This document shows positions 43,070-52,561 of a stretch of 64,000 nt of DNA, one piece after another. The translations under genes and the position numbers were made by a program. The notes beneath the pieces were generated by a model. It saw only the letters and a program-made list of their open reading frames with translations, ran no database searches and was not told where the DNA came from. The first letter of the stretch is position 1. Each line of letters begins with the position of its first letter. The stretch comes from Meandrina meandrites (lineage: Eukaryota > Cnidaria > Anthozoa > Scleractinia > Meandrinidae), in the NCBI GenBank assembly GCA_963693305.1, contig OY855915.1, positions 8,817,607 to 8,881,606 on the forward strand, given 5' to 3'.

Positions 43070-43525
43070 CCCCTATTATCCTATAAGCCGCCACCCCATG
43101 TTAAGGGGCCAGTTACTGTAGTCCCGAAACTACTGTCAGTAAAATACTGTCAATAAAACCTCTTTTAAACGGCCACCTCTATAAAACGACCGCAGCCACC
43201 TTTTTGTCATCACTTTGAGCATTTTTCTGTTGTTTTTACCCTATTTAGCGGCCAGCAAGGATATATTATAAATATACGGACCTATACGTTGTTTGGTTTT
43301 GTTTCCAACAAGCTCGGACAGAGCGGAGTAAAAAAAAGTGACGGCTGATAAAATCTATCAAACACAAGTTTATTGTCGTGTTGTGATTCCGTTATATCCT
43401 TTTCACATTATCTTGTATTGAAAACACGTGACCTTTTAAAAAATGCTGAAAAGGCCTTATGCTAATTTCTGACGAGTCCCTATAAAGTTCTATAAAGCGG
43501 CCAACCTCTATTTAGCGGCCAGTTG
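43070..43525. mobile_element. non-autonomous pogo/Tigger-like element
   Basis: Left end CAGTGGAACCCCTATTATCC, internal GCGGCCACCTCTATAAAACG and right-side GCGGCCAACCTCTATTTAGC resemble the ends of the 1798-2222 and 59671-61447 elements. The right terminus is eroded. Confidence 0.5.
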
Positions 43526-44199
43526 CTACTTCCCCAAAGGTTGCCTATGGTAGGCGAGTCGAAAATAGCCAAAGAATTTACATGGGGAAAAGTTGGCTCA
43601 CCCCCCTCCTCCTCCCCTCTCCAGCGTCATCCTCCTTCCTATCTTCAAAGCAAGTGGACTCTCAACCCATGGTCACCCTGTCCCCAACCCAACTTTCTGA
43701 ACTTTGTGATTTTTGCATAAATAGTTCACTTATATTTATCAGGAGAAATAGAAAAGCTTTCTTGCCTGGAGTGGTTGGTCTGGTTGGTAAACCTCCAACA
43801 ACAGTGACAACTGTTCTTCAAACAAAAAAATCTTTTCATAAAAAATGGTCCTTTATTTTTTTACATTTCCAGTTTCCAAGAATTCATTGACATTTTCATA
43901 AACTCATCACAGGGAATCAGTTCTTCAAAAATCCAGACAAGAAAGATGATCTGCTGTCTTTTTAACTTGCAAACAGGCTCAAATGAATATTTATATGACA
44001 GGAACATATTATCAAAAGTAATAATAACAATACTACAGTGTAATCAGTGGACTATTTATTTGTCAACTTTCCAAGGAAAGATAATATAATAACAGATTAT
44101 AAATTATTAAAACTGGAGGTAACAGACAATAGTTTTTTGTTTTATTATTATTCATTTGGAATTTGAATCAAAATAAGTGAAATGGTTTAGCTGATGAAG
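43526..44199. other. intergenic DNA, nothing coding
   Basis: No credible frame. 44041-44190 is paralogous to 52340-52470 (CTGGAGGTAACAGACAA, ATTCATTTGGAATTTGAAT), the shared 3' flank of subfamily D. Confidence 0.45.
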
Positions 44200-44345
44200 A
44201 TGAAATGTTCATTCGCCATGAGTGTGTGACAAAGAAAAAAATCTGAGTCCCTGATGGGAATCGAACCCACGACCTCCTAGATACAGGATGGTAGTTCTAA
44301 CCACTGAGCTATAAGACTCTTCATGAGCTTGGCCATGTACTAGGT
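44200..44345 (-). mobile_element. tRNA-derived SINE type 3, copy 1
   Basis: Minus strand: TTATAGCTCAGTGGTTAGAA (box A), GGTCGTGGGTTCGATTCCCA (box B), then TCAGGGACTCAGATTTTTTT and a GTCACACTCATGGCGAATGA tail. Nearly tRNA-like, but the same tail in a second copy marks it as a SINE. Confidence 0.65.
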
Positions 44346-44534
44346 TCATATTTGAAATGCGTGCTGCATACTGCGAGGTAACCTGAAATCATGCCCTCCC
44401 TCCATACGAATACTAGGGAAAAAATGCCTGATCCAGGTTAACTGCTAGGATCAGCAAAAGTTGAAAGCATCATCTGTGTAATAAATAATAAAGATGGTAA
44501 ACTGTAAAGCTAATTGGTAACTAAATGATGACGA

Positions 44535-44695
44535 TGAAATGTTCATTTGTCATGAGCATGGGACAAAGAAAAAATCTGAGTTCCCGATAGCAATCAAACC
44601 CACAGCCTCTCAGGTACTGGCTGGGTGCTCTAACCACTGAGCTACGAGATCGAGACTCTTTGTGAGCTAGGCCATTTACTGTTTCAGTTACAATG
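44535..44695 (-). mobile_element. tRNA-derived SINE type 3, copy 2
   Basis: Same structure as the copy 200 bases to the left, in the same orientation: CGTAGCTCAGTGGTTAGAGC, GCTGTGGGTTTGATTGCTAT, CGGGAACTCAGATTTTTTCT, CATGCTCATGACAAATGAAC. Box B is mutated (GGTTTGATT). Confidence 0.65.
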
Positions 44696-45343
44696 CACCT
44701 ATCAATGTTAAGCCTGGGGGGCATGAAATGTTTAAATATCATTGCATATTTATTATGAGCTTGATCTCTTGCTTTGTGATCCTTTGTTTTTTGTTGTCAG
44801 TGATCAGTAATCTATCCTTTGTTTCAAGTTCTCAATCAGTTCAACACATGAAATACAACAGAAATCAGCCTGTTGTTTCAGCATTGGTTTCCACAACTCC
44901 TTTGTGCATTAAGATTTTGACGACCTAAACATACACCTTATTCCAAAATGTCGGAACATACATTATTCTATTGTCTTAATGTTAATTGGCCCTCATGGCC
45001 TCAATCACATCTGCTGAATTCAAAAGAATCTTTGGCTTAAAACAAGGCAATGTGGGCCAATTAGCATATAGGCAAAATAATAATGTATTTTCTGCCATTT
45101 TGGAAGAGTGTATGCCGCAGGGTGAAAACCATTTTTTGTTTTGTTTGACCAACTGGTTGTCCCCAGGGAGTGGAACTTTGAACTACTTTTTGAGAAATGG
45201 TCAAACTCCCCAATTCTTGCCCACCCCCAACCCCCTACCTCAGGCTTAATAACATTTATAGGTGCGTAAGGTGATCACATGAACGGCAAACTTCAAACTT
45301 TAACAACATATTTGCAATACACAACTGTCAAAGAGCTCCTAAA
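44696..45343. other. 3' flank of copy 10, nothing coding
   Basis: No recognisable gene or repeat apart from short C-rich runs near 45220. Confidence 0.35.
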
Positions 45344-46684
45344 TCAATGGAGCCTGAATAAAAATTCTGCAAATTGCCCACGATTAACATCAGTGTCATT
45401 AAGCTTAACATTCTCAGGAGCATTTATTCCATCGGAAGTAAAGGAGGAAAATGTCACACCATGGCATTGAACAGAAGAAGAACAATCAATCCCATACGAT
45501 GAATCAGGACCATCAATTATAGCTATCACACGATACTTCTGGTCTTTTTTTAACACAACTGGAGCATCAAACAGAATATCAAAGCCATGATAACAGACTG
45601 ATTGAGACTGAACACGCACAGAAGAAAACTTTCCTGATTTTACTGCAACCACATTATCATAACGAGTGTCTATTATTCTTAAAATTGAAACATATTCACC
45701 ATTTTTACTACCAAACATTCGTATTCCATGAAGTTTTAAGTCTTTGTCTATTTTAAAATCAATGCAATCATCACTGATGTATTTCCAACAACGAGATGTT
45801 TGTAATGCACCAAATCTTCGACATGTTAGGTTACTTCCAGTCCTTTTGTTTTCTGAAAAGCCAACTGGCGAGGCTAATACCGAATTAAAATACTTCATTA
45901 TGTCATACACTTCCTCTGGTGCCAGTATCTTACTATTAAGGACAGCGCTAGCAAATTCTTTCTCCTGCATCACTGGAAAACGTATTCCTTTGACAATATC
46001 TTCCCCGAGAACCTTTCTTTTCCCATTGCCATCCAGGGTTAGTCCTTGCCTCTCACATTCCTTTGTAGCCCAGAGATCAACAGCTTTGAACAAATCTACT
46101 TCTCTGATCGTCAATGAATCTCTCTTGACAACTGCTTCAAGTAAGGATCTCTCAATTTTAGGGAACTCCTCTGATTTCACAATTTGTTCTGTCGCTTTGT
46201 CAATCATTTCCCAGCATTGCTCGACGAGGATTTTCTCCTCATATTGCTGAGCATGTGACAGAACCCAAAACACATTTCCAGTGTTCAAGTTTTCTTGAAG
46301 AAATTTAATGCATTCATCAGCGAGAGAAGGTAAGATGTATTTCTTTGCCACATATAGCACTTGCATCACGTTGTTTTCGTTTAATTCCACCATCCCGCTG
46401 TACATGTATCGTAGCATTTCCAACACTCCTTCGTACTCGCAGTCTGGCAAGTTAACAGAGTCTGATCTCTCGGCCAGTTCTCCACAAAACATGGCGAAAA
46501 ACACAGTACTGCAAATCGACAACACAAACTTGTGAGCAGGAAATGTCGCCATCTTGCTTTCCTTGGGCTCACCTTCGTGAACAACAAGGCTTACATCGCT
46601 TAGTAGGTCCCTGTTAAACATGAAAATGCCTCTTTCCGTGATACTTGCTTTGGCCTCCTGCCACTTTTCGTCAAAAACAGCCAT
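45344..46684 (-). CDS. BTB-BACK-PHR protein, array copy 10, subfamily D
   Basis: Single exon, 446 residues, start MAVFDEKWQEAKASITERG. The BTB has a shortened loop (VVHEGEPKESKMATFPAHKF) with an added codon, and SICSTVFFAMF. BACK: VEQCWEMIDKATEQIVKSEEF, SLTIREVDLFKAVDLWATKE. PHR: GIRMFGSKNGEYVSILRII, CYHGFDILFDAPVVLKKDQK, YGIDCSSSVQCHGVTFSSFT, an inserted APENVKLNDTDVNRGQ, then FAEFLFRLH. Copy 12 is its closest relative from VELNEN onward. Intact. Confidence 0.9.
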   Translation of the reverse strand: MAVFDEKWQEAKASITERGIFMFNRDLLSDVSLVVHEGEPKESKMATFPAHKFVLSICSTVFFAMFCGELAERSDSVNLPDCEYEGVLEMLRYMYSGMVELNENNVMQVLYVAKKYILPSLADECIKFLQENLNTGNVFWVLSHAQQYEEKILVEQCWEMIDKATEQIVKSEEFPKIERSLLEAVVKRDSLTIREVDLFKAVDLWATKECERQGLTLDGNGKRKVLGEDIVKGIRFPVMQEKEFASAVLNSKILAPEEVYDIMKYFNSVLASPVGFSENKRTGSNLTCRRFGALQTSRCWKYISDDCIDFKIDKDLKLHGIRMFGSKNGEYVSILRIIDTRYDNVVAVKSGKFSSVRVQSQSVCYHGFDILFDAPVVLKKDQKYRVIAIIDGPDSSYGIDCSSSVQCHGVTFSSFTSDGINAPENVKLNDTDVNRGQFAEFLFRLH

Positions 46685-46754
46685 GAATGCTCTAAAACAC
46701 TGCAGTTAGACGAGCTCTTACTAAAGAAGAACAGCGAACGATTGACTCGGAAAT

Positions 46755-46843
46755 GCTAATGAGTACTTGCGCGCGCCAATTGCGCGGGAAAATTCTGTCA
46801 CGCAATCCAAAATAATAGGTCCGTTACGTTCTGCGTACATGTG
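46755..46843 (-). promoter_or_regulatory. conserved 5' promoter block of array copy 10
   Basis: Gene sense: CATGTACGCAGAACGTAACG, GACCTATTATTTTGGATTGC, GTGACAGAATTTTCCCGCGC, AATTGGCGCGCGCAAGTACT, CATTAGCA. E2F-like core present. Confidence 0.65.
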
Positions 46844-47020
46844 AACGAGGAATACGGGAGGTTTGTTTCATAGTATACCGTATTGGTAAAATAGTTAAAA
46901 TACTGACTGCATTAACAGTTATTCTCATAGAATTGGCACAACTGATTGTTATTAATTTTCCATAGCAATAGTTTCCAGTGACACTGAAGAAAACACTGTA
47001 TAGCAAACCGGAAAGGAAAA

Positions 47021-47432
47021 CAATTAGCCATGTTCTAAACGAGCAGGGACTGGGTACGAACCTATTTTCTTTTCGGTACAAACATTCAATATCGATTGAA
47101 TTGAAAAATGGGGCACGTCATCTGAAAGAGCATCCAAAAATTAGTAAATTCACCAAATTTGATGGTTATTGGTTTAAACCCAAAGGCATGGTACACTTAG
47201 TAAGGATTGGAGGGACAGGCGTCCTCCAATCCATACTGAGCTCTCTTATTTTAAAAGTGTACCATGCCTTTGCGTTTAAACCAATAACCATCAAATTTGG
47301 CAAATTTACTAATTTTTGGATGCTCGTTCAGATGACGTGCCCCATTTTCAATTCAACCGATATTGAATGTTCGTACTAAGAAAAAATATGTTCGTACCCA
47401 GTCCCCTACTCGTTTAGAACATGGCCAATTTG
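47021..47432. mobile_element. long palindromic foldback element
   Basis: Two arms of about 190-200 bases, roughly 47021-47213 and 47226-47432, are imperfect inverted copies: CCATGTTCTAAACGAGCAGG, GGACTGGGTACGAAC, AATGGGGCACGTCATCTGAA, TTTGATGGTTATTGGTTTAA. The centre is the hairpin GGATTGGAGGGACAGGCG paired with TCCTCCAATCC. No open frame or proven target duplication. Confidence 0.85.
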
Positions 47433-48318
47433 ACATGCTCCTATGCAACAAAACAGAGCTATACAATAGTACATGGCACCATCTATTTGCATTACAGTTG
47501 AAGCACATCATCAATGCTCCAAATGGATCTTTGGAAGGAAAACTGACCCTTTAGAAGTTATGTTGTCAACTGAGCAGGTTATAGTATTAAATTTCGCATG
47601 GTTAATTTTTGCAAAAACTTTCTTTCAAGGGCCATTAATTAAATCCTGCAGAAATAAGTTTCAATAAGGTAATGCACACAGTGCTTAATGGGAGCTTTAC
47701 AGAAGTAACCTAGGCCTGTATGTTAAAAGCAGTACTTGCATTTAGTTCTAAGTATATATTTTTACGGAGGCGGGGGGATTGAAACAGGTAATTACATTGT
47801 TTCAGAACTCCAGCTGTCGTCGGGTCAGCAATTAGCTGCCAATTATGGCCAGTAACTCAACAGCTTTTATGTATCTCTGAAAAAATAAATGATAGTGAAA
47901 AAAGGCTGATTTATTGTATTCTGCAGAACAGCCATATTTTTTGCAAAAAATTATGATCAATGATTGACCAATTTGCCAATGTGAATGCCAATTCTTAATT
48001 AATTAATTTGTGATGTCATTACTACATGTGATTGAAGGATACTCAGTTGCTTGGCCATCATTTACCATAAGCCTTTGATACCCAACCATCCCACCCTTAA
48101 TGAGCGGTTGAGGAGATGGGGGGGGGGGGGCACTCTTAAGATAAATGTTTCATCTTTGACAACATTTGTTGAAAACCATCTTTGCATGGTAGTAATATTA
48201 CCCACTAAAATGTCTAAAATAACTACCATTGTCAGAAGAAAAGAAATTACTTTTATTGCACACAACTAAACTGGGACCTTGGAAATACTACCGTACAGAT
48301 ACAATTTAATCCCTTTCG
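47433..48318. other. 3' flank of copy 11, partial subfamily C block
   Basis: 48000-48290 shares GATGTCAT, CCCAACC and the CCCTTAATGAG plus G-run segment with the subfamily C blocks further left. No gene recognised. Confidence 0.5.
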
Positions 48319-48558
48319 CAGAGTGATTTTACTCAACCCGTGAAATAGAAACGAAACTTTCAGATTGTATTACACACTGACTCCATTGTTTTCTTTTGTT
48401 TAGTTTTGACTATTAGAGTGGTTTTACTTAACCTGTGAAACAACATGTAACAATTAGTGCGTAATAGTCAAAACTAAACAAAAGAAAACAATGGAATTAG
48501 TGTGTAATACTATCTAAAAGTTTAGTTACTATTTCACAGGTTAAGTAAAACCACTCTG
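48319..48558. mobile_element. foldback element with a third internal copy of its end
   Basis: Ends CAGAGTGATTTTACTCAACC and GGTTAAGTAAAACCACTCTG; the arms of about 95 bases pair (ATTGTTTTCTTTTGTTTAGT with ACTAAACAAAAGAAAACAAT). The loop contains another AGAGTGGTTTTACTTAACCT, so an end was duplicated. No target duplication found. Confidence 0.8.
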
Positions 48559-48709
48559 TTGCACTGAGTGCTTCATTTTGTTTCATGTGTTAAATAACAT
48601 CACTCTAACTTTCATGAACTGTACCTGGACAAAAACTTGTTTAGACACAAGAGAAGTTCACCTGCCATCTTTATATACAAAAAGTAATTCCTAACCTTGG
48701 GAATTTGAA

Positions 48710-50029
48710 CTACTCAATTTGAAACAGAAACTCAGGAAACTGTACACAGTCACAACCATCATCATTGAAAAAGCTAAATTTTACACCATGACTTTCAACA
48801 GAATTATAGCAGTCAGTTCCAAATGAGGTATCAGGACCATCTATTATGGCTGTAATACGATACTTGCAATCTTTTTTCAAATCAACTGGACACTCAAACA
48901 TAATATTAAAACCATAGTAATTAAATTTTTCTGACTTTACACGAAAAGATGTACAAGGAAAAATTCCCGATCTTGAGGTACTGGTACTCGCTTGTTTGCC
49001 AGTTACATTTAACATTGCAATATACTCGCTATCTTCATTACCAAACATTCTAACTCCATAAAGTGTTATATCTCTATTAACACTCAGATCAATACATTCT
49101 CTTTTTAAGTTGCCGTATATAACACAAGTACGTCCTGCTAACCCACGGAACCTACAACAGGACAGAAGAGCACCAACCCTATCCTTGTTTGAAAAACCTA
49201 CAACTGAGTTTACTGAATTAAAATATTTTATTACGTCAAGAAGTTCTTCTGATGTCAGTATCTCGCTACCAATGACAGCATTTGCAAACTCTTTCTCCTC
49301 CATTGTTGGAAAACGTATTTCTTTGACAATATCTTCACCAAGAATCTTTCTTTTCACATTGCCTGTCACGGTCAGTCCTTGCCTTTCACACTCCTTTGTT
49401 GCCCAGACATCAACAGCTTTAAACAATATTTCCTCTCTGATTGTCAATGTATCTCTCCTGACAACTGCTTCAAGTAAGGATCTCTCAATTGTCGCAAATC
49501 CCTCTGATTTCACAACATTTTCTGTATCTCTGTCAATCACTTCCCAGCATTTATCCACAAGATCTTTCTCATCATATTGCTGAGAAAAGGACAGAATAGA
49601 AAACACATTTTCTGCGTTCACGCTCTCTTCCAAGAAATTCATGCATTCCTCAACAAGTGACTTCACCATGTATTTCTTTGCCACATACAGCACTTGCATC
49701 ACATTGCTTTCGCTTATAAATTTTGACTGTTCACTGTACATGTATCGTAGCATTTCCAACACTCCCTCGTACTCGCAGTCTGGCAAATCAACAGAGTCTG
49801 ATTTTTCGGCCATTTCTCCGCAAAACATGGCGAAAAACACAGGACTACAACTCGACAATACAAACTTGTGAGCAGGAATCGCCATCTTGCTTTTCTTGGG
49901 CTCACCTTCGTCACTCGAGGCTCTAACAACAAGGCTTACATCGCTTAGTAGCTCGTTGTTAAACATGAAAATGCCTCTTTCCGTGATACTTGCCACTGTC
50001 TTCAGCCACTTCTCATCAAAAACAGCCAT
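48710..50029 (-). CDS. BTB-BACK-PHR protein, array copy 11, subfamily C
   Basis: Single exon, 439 residues. Start at the ATG at 50029 (MAVFDEKWLKTVASITERG); a TTG 16 codons upstream is not used. BTB: AHKFVLSSCSPVFFAMFCGE, MAEKSDSVDLPDCEYEG, then YSEQSKFISESNVMQV. BACK: VDKCWEVIDRDTENVVKSEG. PHR is subfamily C: YGNLKRECIDLSVNRDITLY, GVRMFGNEDSEYIAMLNVT, FNYYGFNIMFECPVDLKKD, FGTDCYNSVESHGVKFSFF. The C-terminus reads CVQFPEFLFQIE instead of the usual CGQFAEFLFQ. Intact. The BTB middle is shared with copy 12. Confidence 0.9.
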   Translation of the reverse strand: MAVFDEKWLKTVASITERGIFMFNNELLSDVSLVVRASSDEGEPKKSKMAIPAHKFVLSSCSPVFFAMFCGEMAEKSDSVDLPDCEYEGVLEMLRYMYSEQSKFISESNVMQVLYVAKKYMVKSLVEECMNFLEESVNAENVFSILSFSQQYDEKDLVDKCWEVIDRDTENVVKSEGFATIERSLLEAVVRRDTLTIREEILFKAVDVWATKECERQGLTVTGNVKRKILGEDIVKEIRFPTMEEKEFANAVIGSEILTSEELLDVIKYFNSVNSVVGFSNKDRVGALLSCCRFRGLAGRTCVIYGNLKRECIDLSVNRDITLYGVRMFGNEDSEYIAMLNVTGKQASTSTSRSGIFPCTSFRVKSEKFNYYGFNIMFECPVDLKKDCKYRITAIIDGPDTSFGTDCYNSVESHGVKFSFFNDDGCDCVQFPEFLFQIE

Positions 50030-50105
50030 GATTTCTTGCGGCAAAACACTGTTACGAAGAATACTCCCAGCCGGCAAACGAACAATATATATTCAGAAAA
50101 GACCT

Positions 50106-50202
50106 GCTATCCATGAGAACACGCGCGCGCCAATTTACGCGGGAAATTTTGTTACGCAATCCAAAATAGTTTATATAATAGGTCCGCAATGCGTGCATGT
50201 GG
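50106..50202 (-). promoter_or_regulatory. conserved 5' promoter block of array copy 11
   Basis: Gene sense: CCACATGCACGCATTGCGGA, CCTATTATATAAACTATTTT, GGATTGCGTAACAAAATTTC, CCGCGTAAATTGGCGCGCGC, GTGTTCTCATGGATAGCAG. A TATATAA lies between the outer box and the core. The E2F-like core is ATTTCCCGCG. Confidence 0.65.
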
Positions 50203-50808
50203 TGGATTTCCCCTGCATGTGCACCATTCAGGCCCAGACATTTTATAGCAAGGAGAGAAAACAAGCTAGGAAATACAATGACTTGTGGAAATTCAATGTA
50301 TACTGTGCAGCATATAATTTAGTCAACTGTAGGATCGCACCACAGTGAAATACTAATTCCTCCTGTGCCAGGCTGCATTTTATGTAAGTTACGCCAAAGA
50401 TCTTTGACGTGAATATCAAAATTTAAGTGCGCGGCGTGCCGGCGTACGATCATAGTCGGCGTGTTTGAACTGCCGCTCAGATAAATTATTTTAGGTTAAG
50501 AAATTTTGTGCATTCAGTTAAGGAGGAGTTCTTCCTGAAGGCCGTTTTTCCGCCGCATAACTTGGGTTTAATGCGAATATCGCGTTTCAAGCAATCCAAA
50601 AACTGCTCACTCATCCCATGAATCTATTTTTTGCGGTTTCTTGTAAATTTTTGGGTGATTTGGGGGGATATTAGCCCATAATTCTGACGTAAAATAACCC
50701 AAAGCAGTATTTGCCTACTTTGTGATGAGCATCCGTCATGCTTATGTACTCTAGCCTTGAAGTAATCATACATCTTAATGGATTAGTGAAATTTTAAGGC
50801 TTAAAAAT

Positions 50809-50895
50809 GTGTAGTTTCGTAAATTATCCATACCTCCCCAACAGAAGGGATTTTTCTTAAGATCCCCCCACCCCCCTGGAAATTCATACATTTCC
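50809..50895. mobile_element. TIR family P, copy 5 (partial)
   Basis: Starts GTGTAGTTTCGTAAATTATC after AAT, then ACAGAAGGGATTTTTCTTAA, C-runs and GGAAATTC. The right end is missing. Confidence 0.5.
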
Positions 50896-51419
50896 TTAAT
50901 GTTTTTGACTGGGGCAATGGGTTACTCAGTTGTTACTTGGTTGTGTCTACATTCATATATCAATAAATTATCAGTCAAATAATAATCAATGTGCAAATCA
51001 AATTAAGGAATAAAATTCCTGTGTCAGTTATAATTTAACTGTGACTGCCCTTTCATTATTTGAAAGGGCTACAAGCACAGGTAGTGCAATTTAAACTTTA
51101 TCATAACAATAAATACTCTACCTTCTGCCTCGTCCCCAGGCGCCGGTAAGTTTTCAGTTGACGCGGTAAGGAGGGAAAACAGGGGGCGCGGGGGTAGATG
51201 GTTAGGGAGCGAGCCGCGGAGTGCGTCCCCCTTCTCGTTCGCAACAGTCCCACAAGCCAAGCGATCCGTGAATTATCAATCCCATAATGCAAAGTGCACT
51301 GCGCGCGATCAGGGAGCGACGCCTGGGGACGAGGCAGCTCTACTTTTGAGTCCATCCTGGTCCCTCTCCTGCTTTCATGAATTAGGGCAAGGCTCACCTT
51401 CACTTTGACCCTACCCCAT

Positions 51420-51700
51420 CCCCTTCTACTGATGAGAATGTGTGACAAGACTGGTTTCAACCAATATCTGGCTTGCTGTCACACAATGCTGTCACATTGA
51501 CCTTGGCCTGCCACCTAGTTATGGCAGTGAGGCTTGTATCTCTCACTGATAATGAGAGCTATGCTAAGAGGGACCTTGCTCCCTGGCAGTACTATTAAAC
51601 TTGGCTGGATTGGTCGAAGGGTAGAGACCTTACAATGAGACATTCCTTAGTGTTCTCAGTCTGCAGGCTAGGCAATGGGCTTATTATCCTGTTAACAAGA
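51420..51700 (+). mobile_element. partial SINE type 2 body
   Basis: Shares CTCCCTGGCAG...TGGATTGGTCGAAGGGTAGA with the minus-strand SINE at 33060-33375. The tRNA-like head is not recognisable. Boundaries approximate. Confidence 0.4.
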
Positions 51701-51753
51701 TAATTAATTTCCAAATCCTTGACAGTGACCCAATAAGGGCCTGTTTATGAACA

Positions 51754-52013
51754 GGGAGGCATGCTGGCCTAATGGTTAGTGCGCTGGACACTGGATCGGG
51801 CCGTCCGGGTTCGAGCCCTGGCCGGAGCACTGCGTTATGTTCTTGGGCAAGACACTTTACTCTCATAGTGCCTCTCTCCACCCAGGTGTATGGCTGGGTA
51901 CCAGCAAACTTACTGATGGGGGGAGTAGAAATGATAGTCGCTTCATGCACGGAAACCGGGATAAGCTCCAGCCTGAAGGGCCTCTACTGACTAGGATGGA
52001 ATACCGACTTTAT
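51754..52013 (+). mobile_element. tRNA-derived SINE type 1
   Basis: CTGGCCTAATGGTTAGTGCG (box A) and GTCCGGGTTCGAGCCCTGG (box B), followed by the type 1 body (TTCTTGGGCAAGACACTTTA, CCCAGGTGTATGGCTGGGTA, AACCGGGATAAGCTCCAG). Somewhat shortened centrally relative to 36791-37094. Confidence 0.8.
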
Positions 52014-52561
52014 GTTATATGAGGAAACATTCTCCCTGGTAGCCATCTTTTACTGATGTAAGAAAGCAACAAAAGAAGAGCTGTCCCTCTGTGGTATGCT
52101 TCAAATTGCAAGGGGTGAAAATTTTATATTTTGTATATTGTATAAAGTATTGTAAGTAGCACAACCGCTTTGTAAATAATCGTTTGTATATGGGGTATTG
52201 TAATTAACGTAAGTATTTATATAATAATGTAATTAACATAAGTATTTATATATTGTAATAACTTTTGTAAGTTGTTAAGTATGAGTAAAGTAGTATCACG
52301 TAGTGTAAAAAATAATAATTAAGGTTCAATTAAAAAAAAAAGAATTGATCATGGTAGCATTTTAACAATGATGTAACAGAGAATAATTAAAACTGGAGTT
52401 ATCAGACAAAAAGTCATTTTTATTTTTATTAATATTCATTTGGAATTTGAATTAAATCAGTGACATCCTTTTTCAACTGATATGCTTCAGCTCTTTCCAA
52501 TGTATGATAAATTACAAACAGTGAACTTCAAACACTAACATAAGTTTTCAACATGCAACTG
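52014..52561. other. 3' flank of copy 12, AT-rich
   Basis: Contains tandem-like ATTAACATAAGTATTTATA phrases near 52200-52260 and the subfamily D flank shared with 44041-44190. No gene. Confidence 0.45.

Noticed and set aside
44245..44330. Genuine tRNA gene
   Set aside because: A second copy 300 bases away shares the non-tRNA tail, and the box sequences are decayed, so both are SINE heads.
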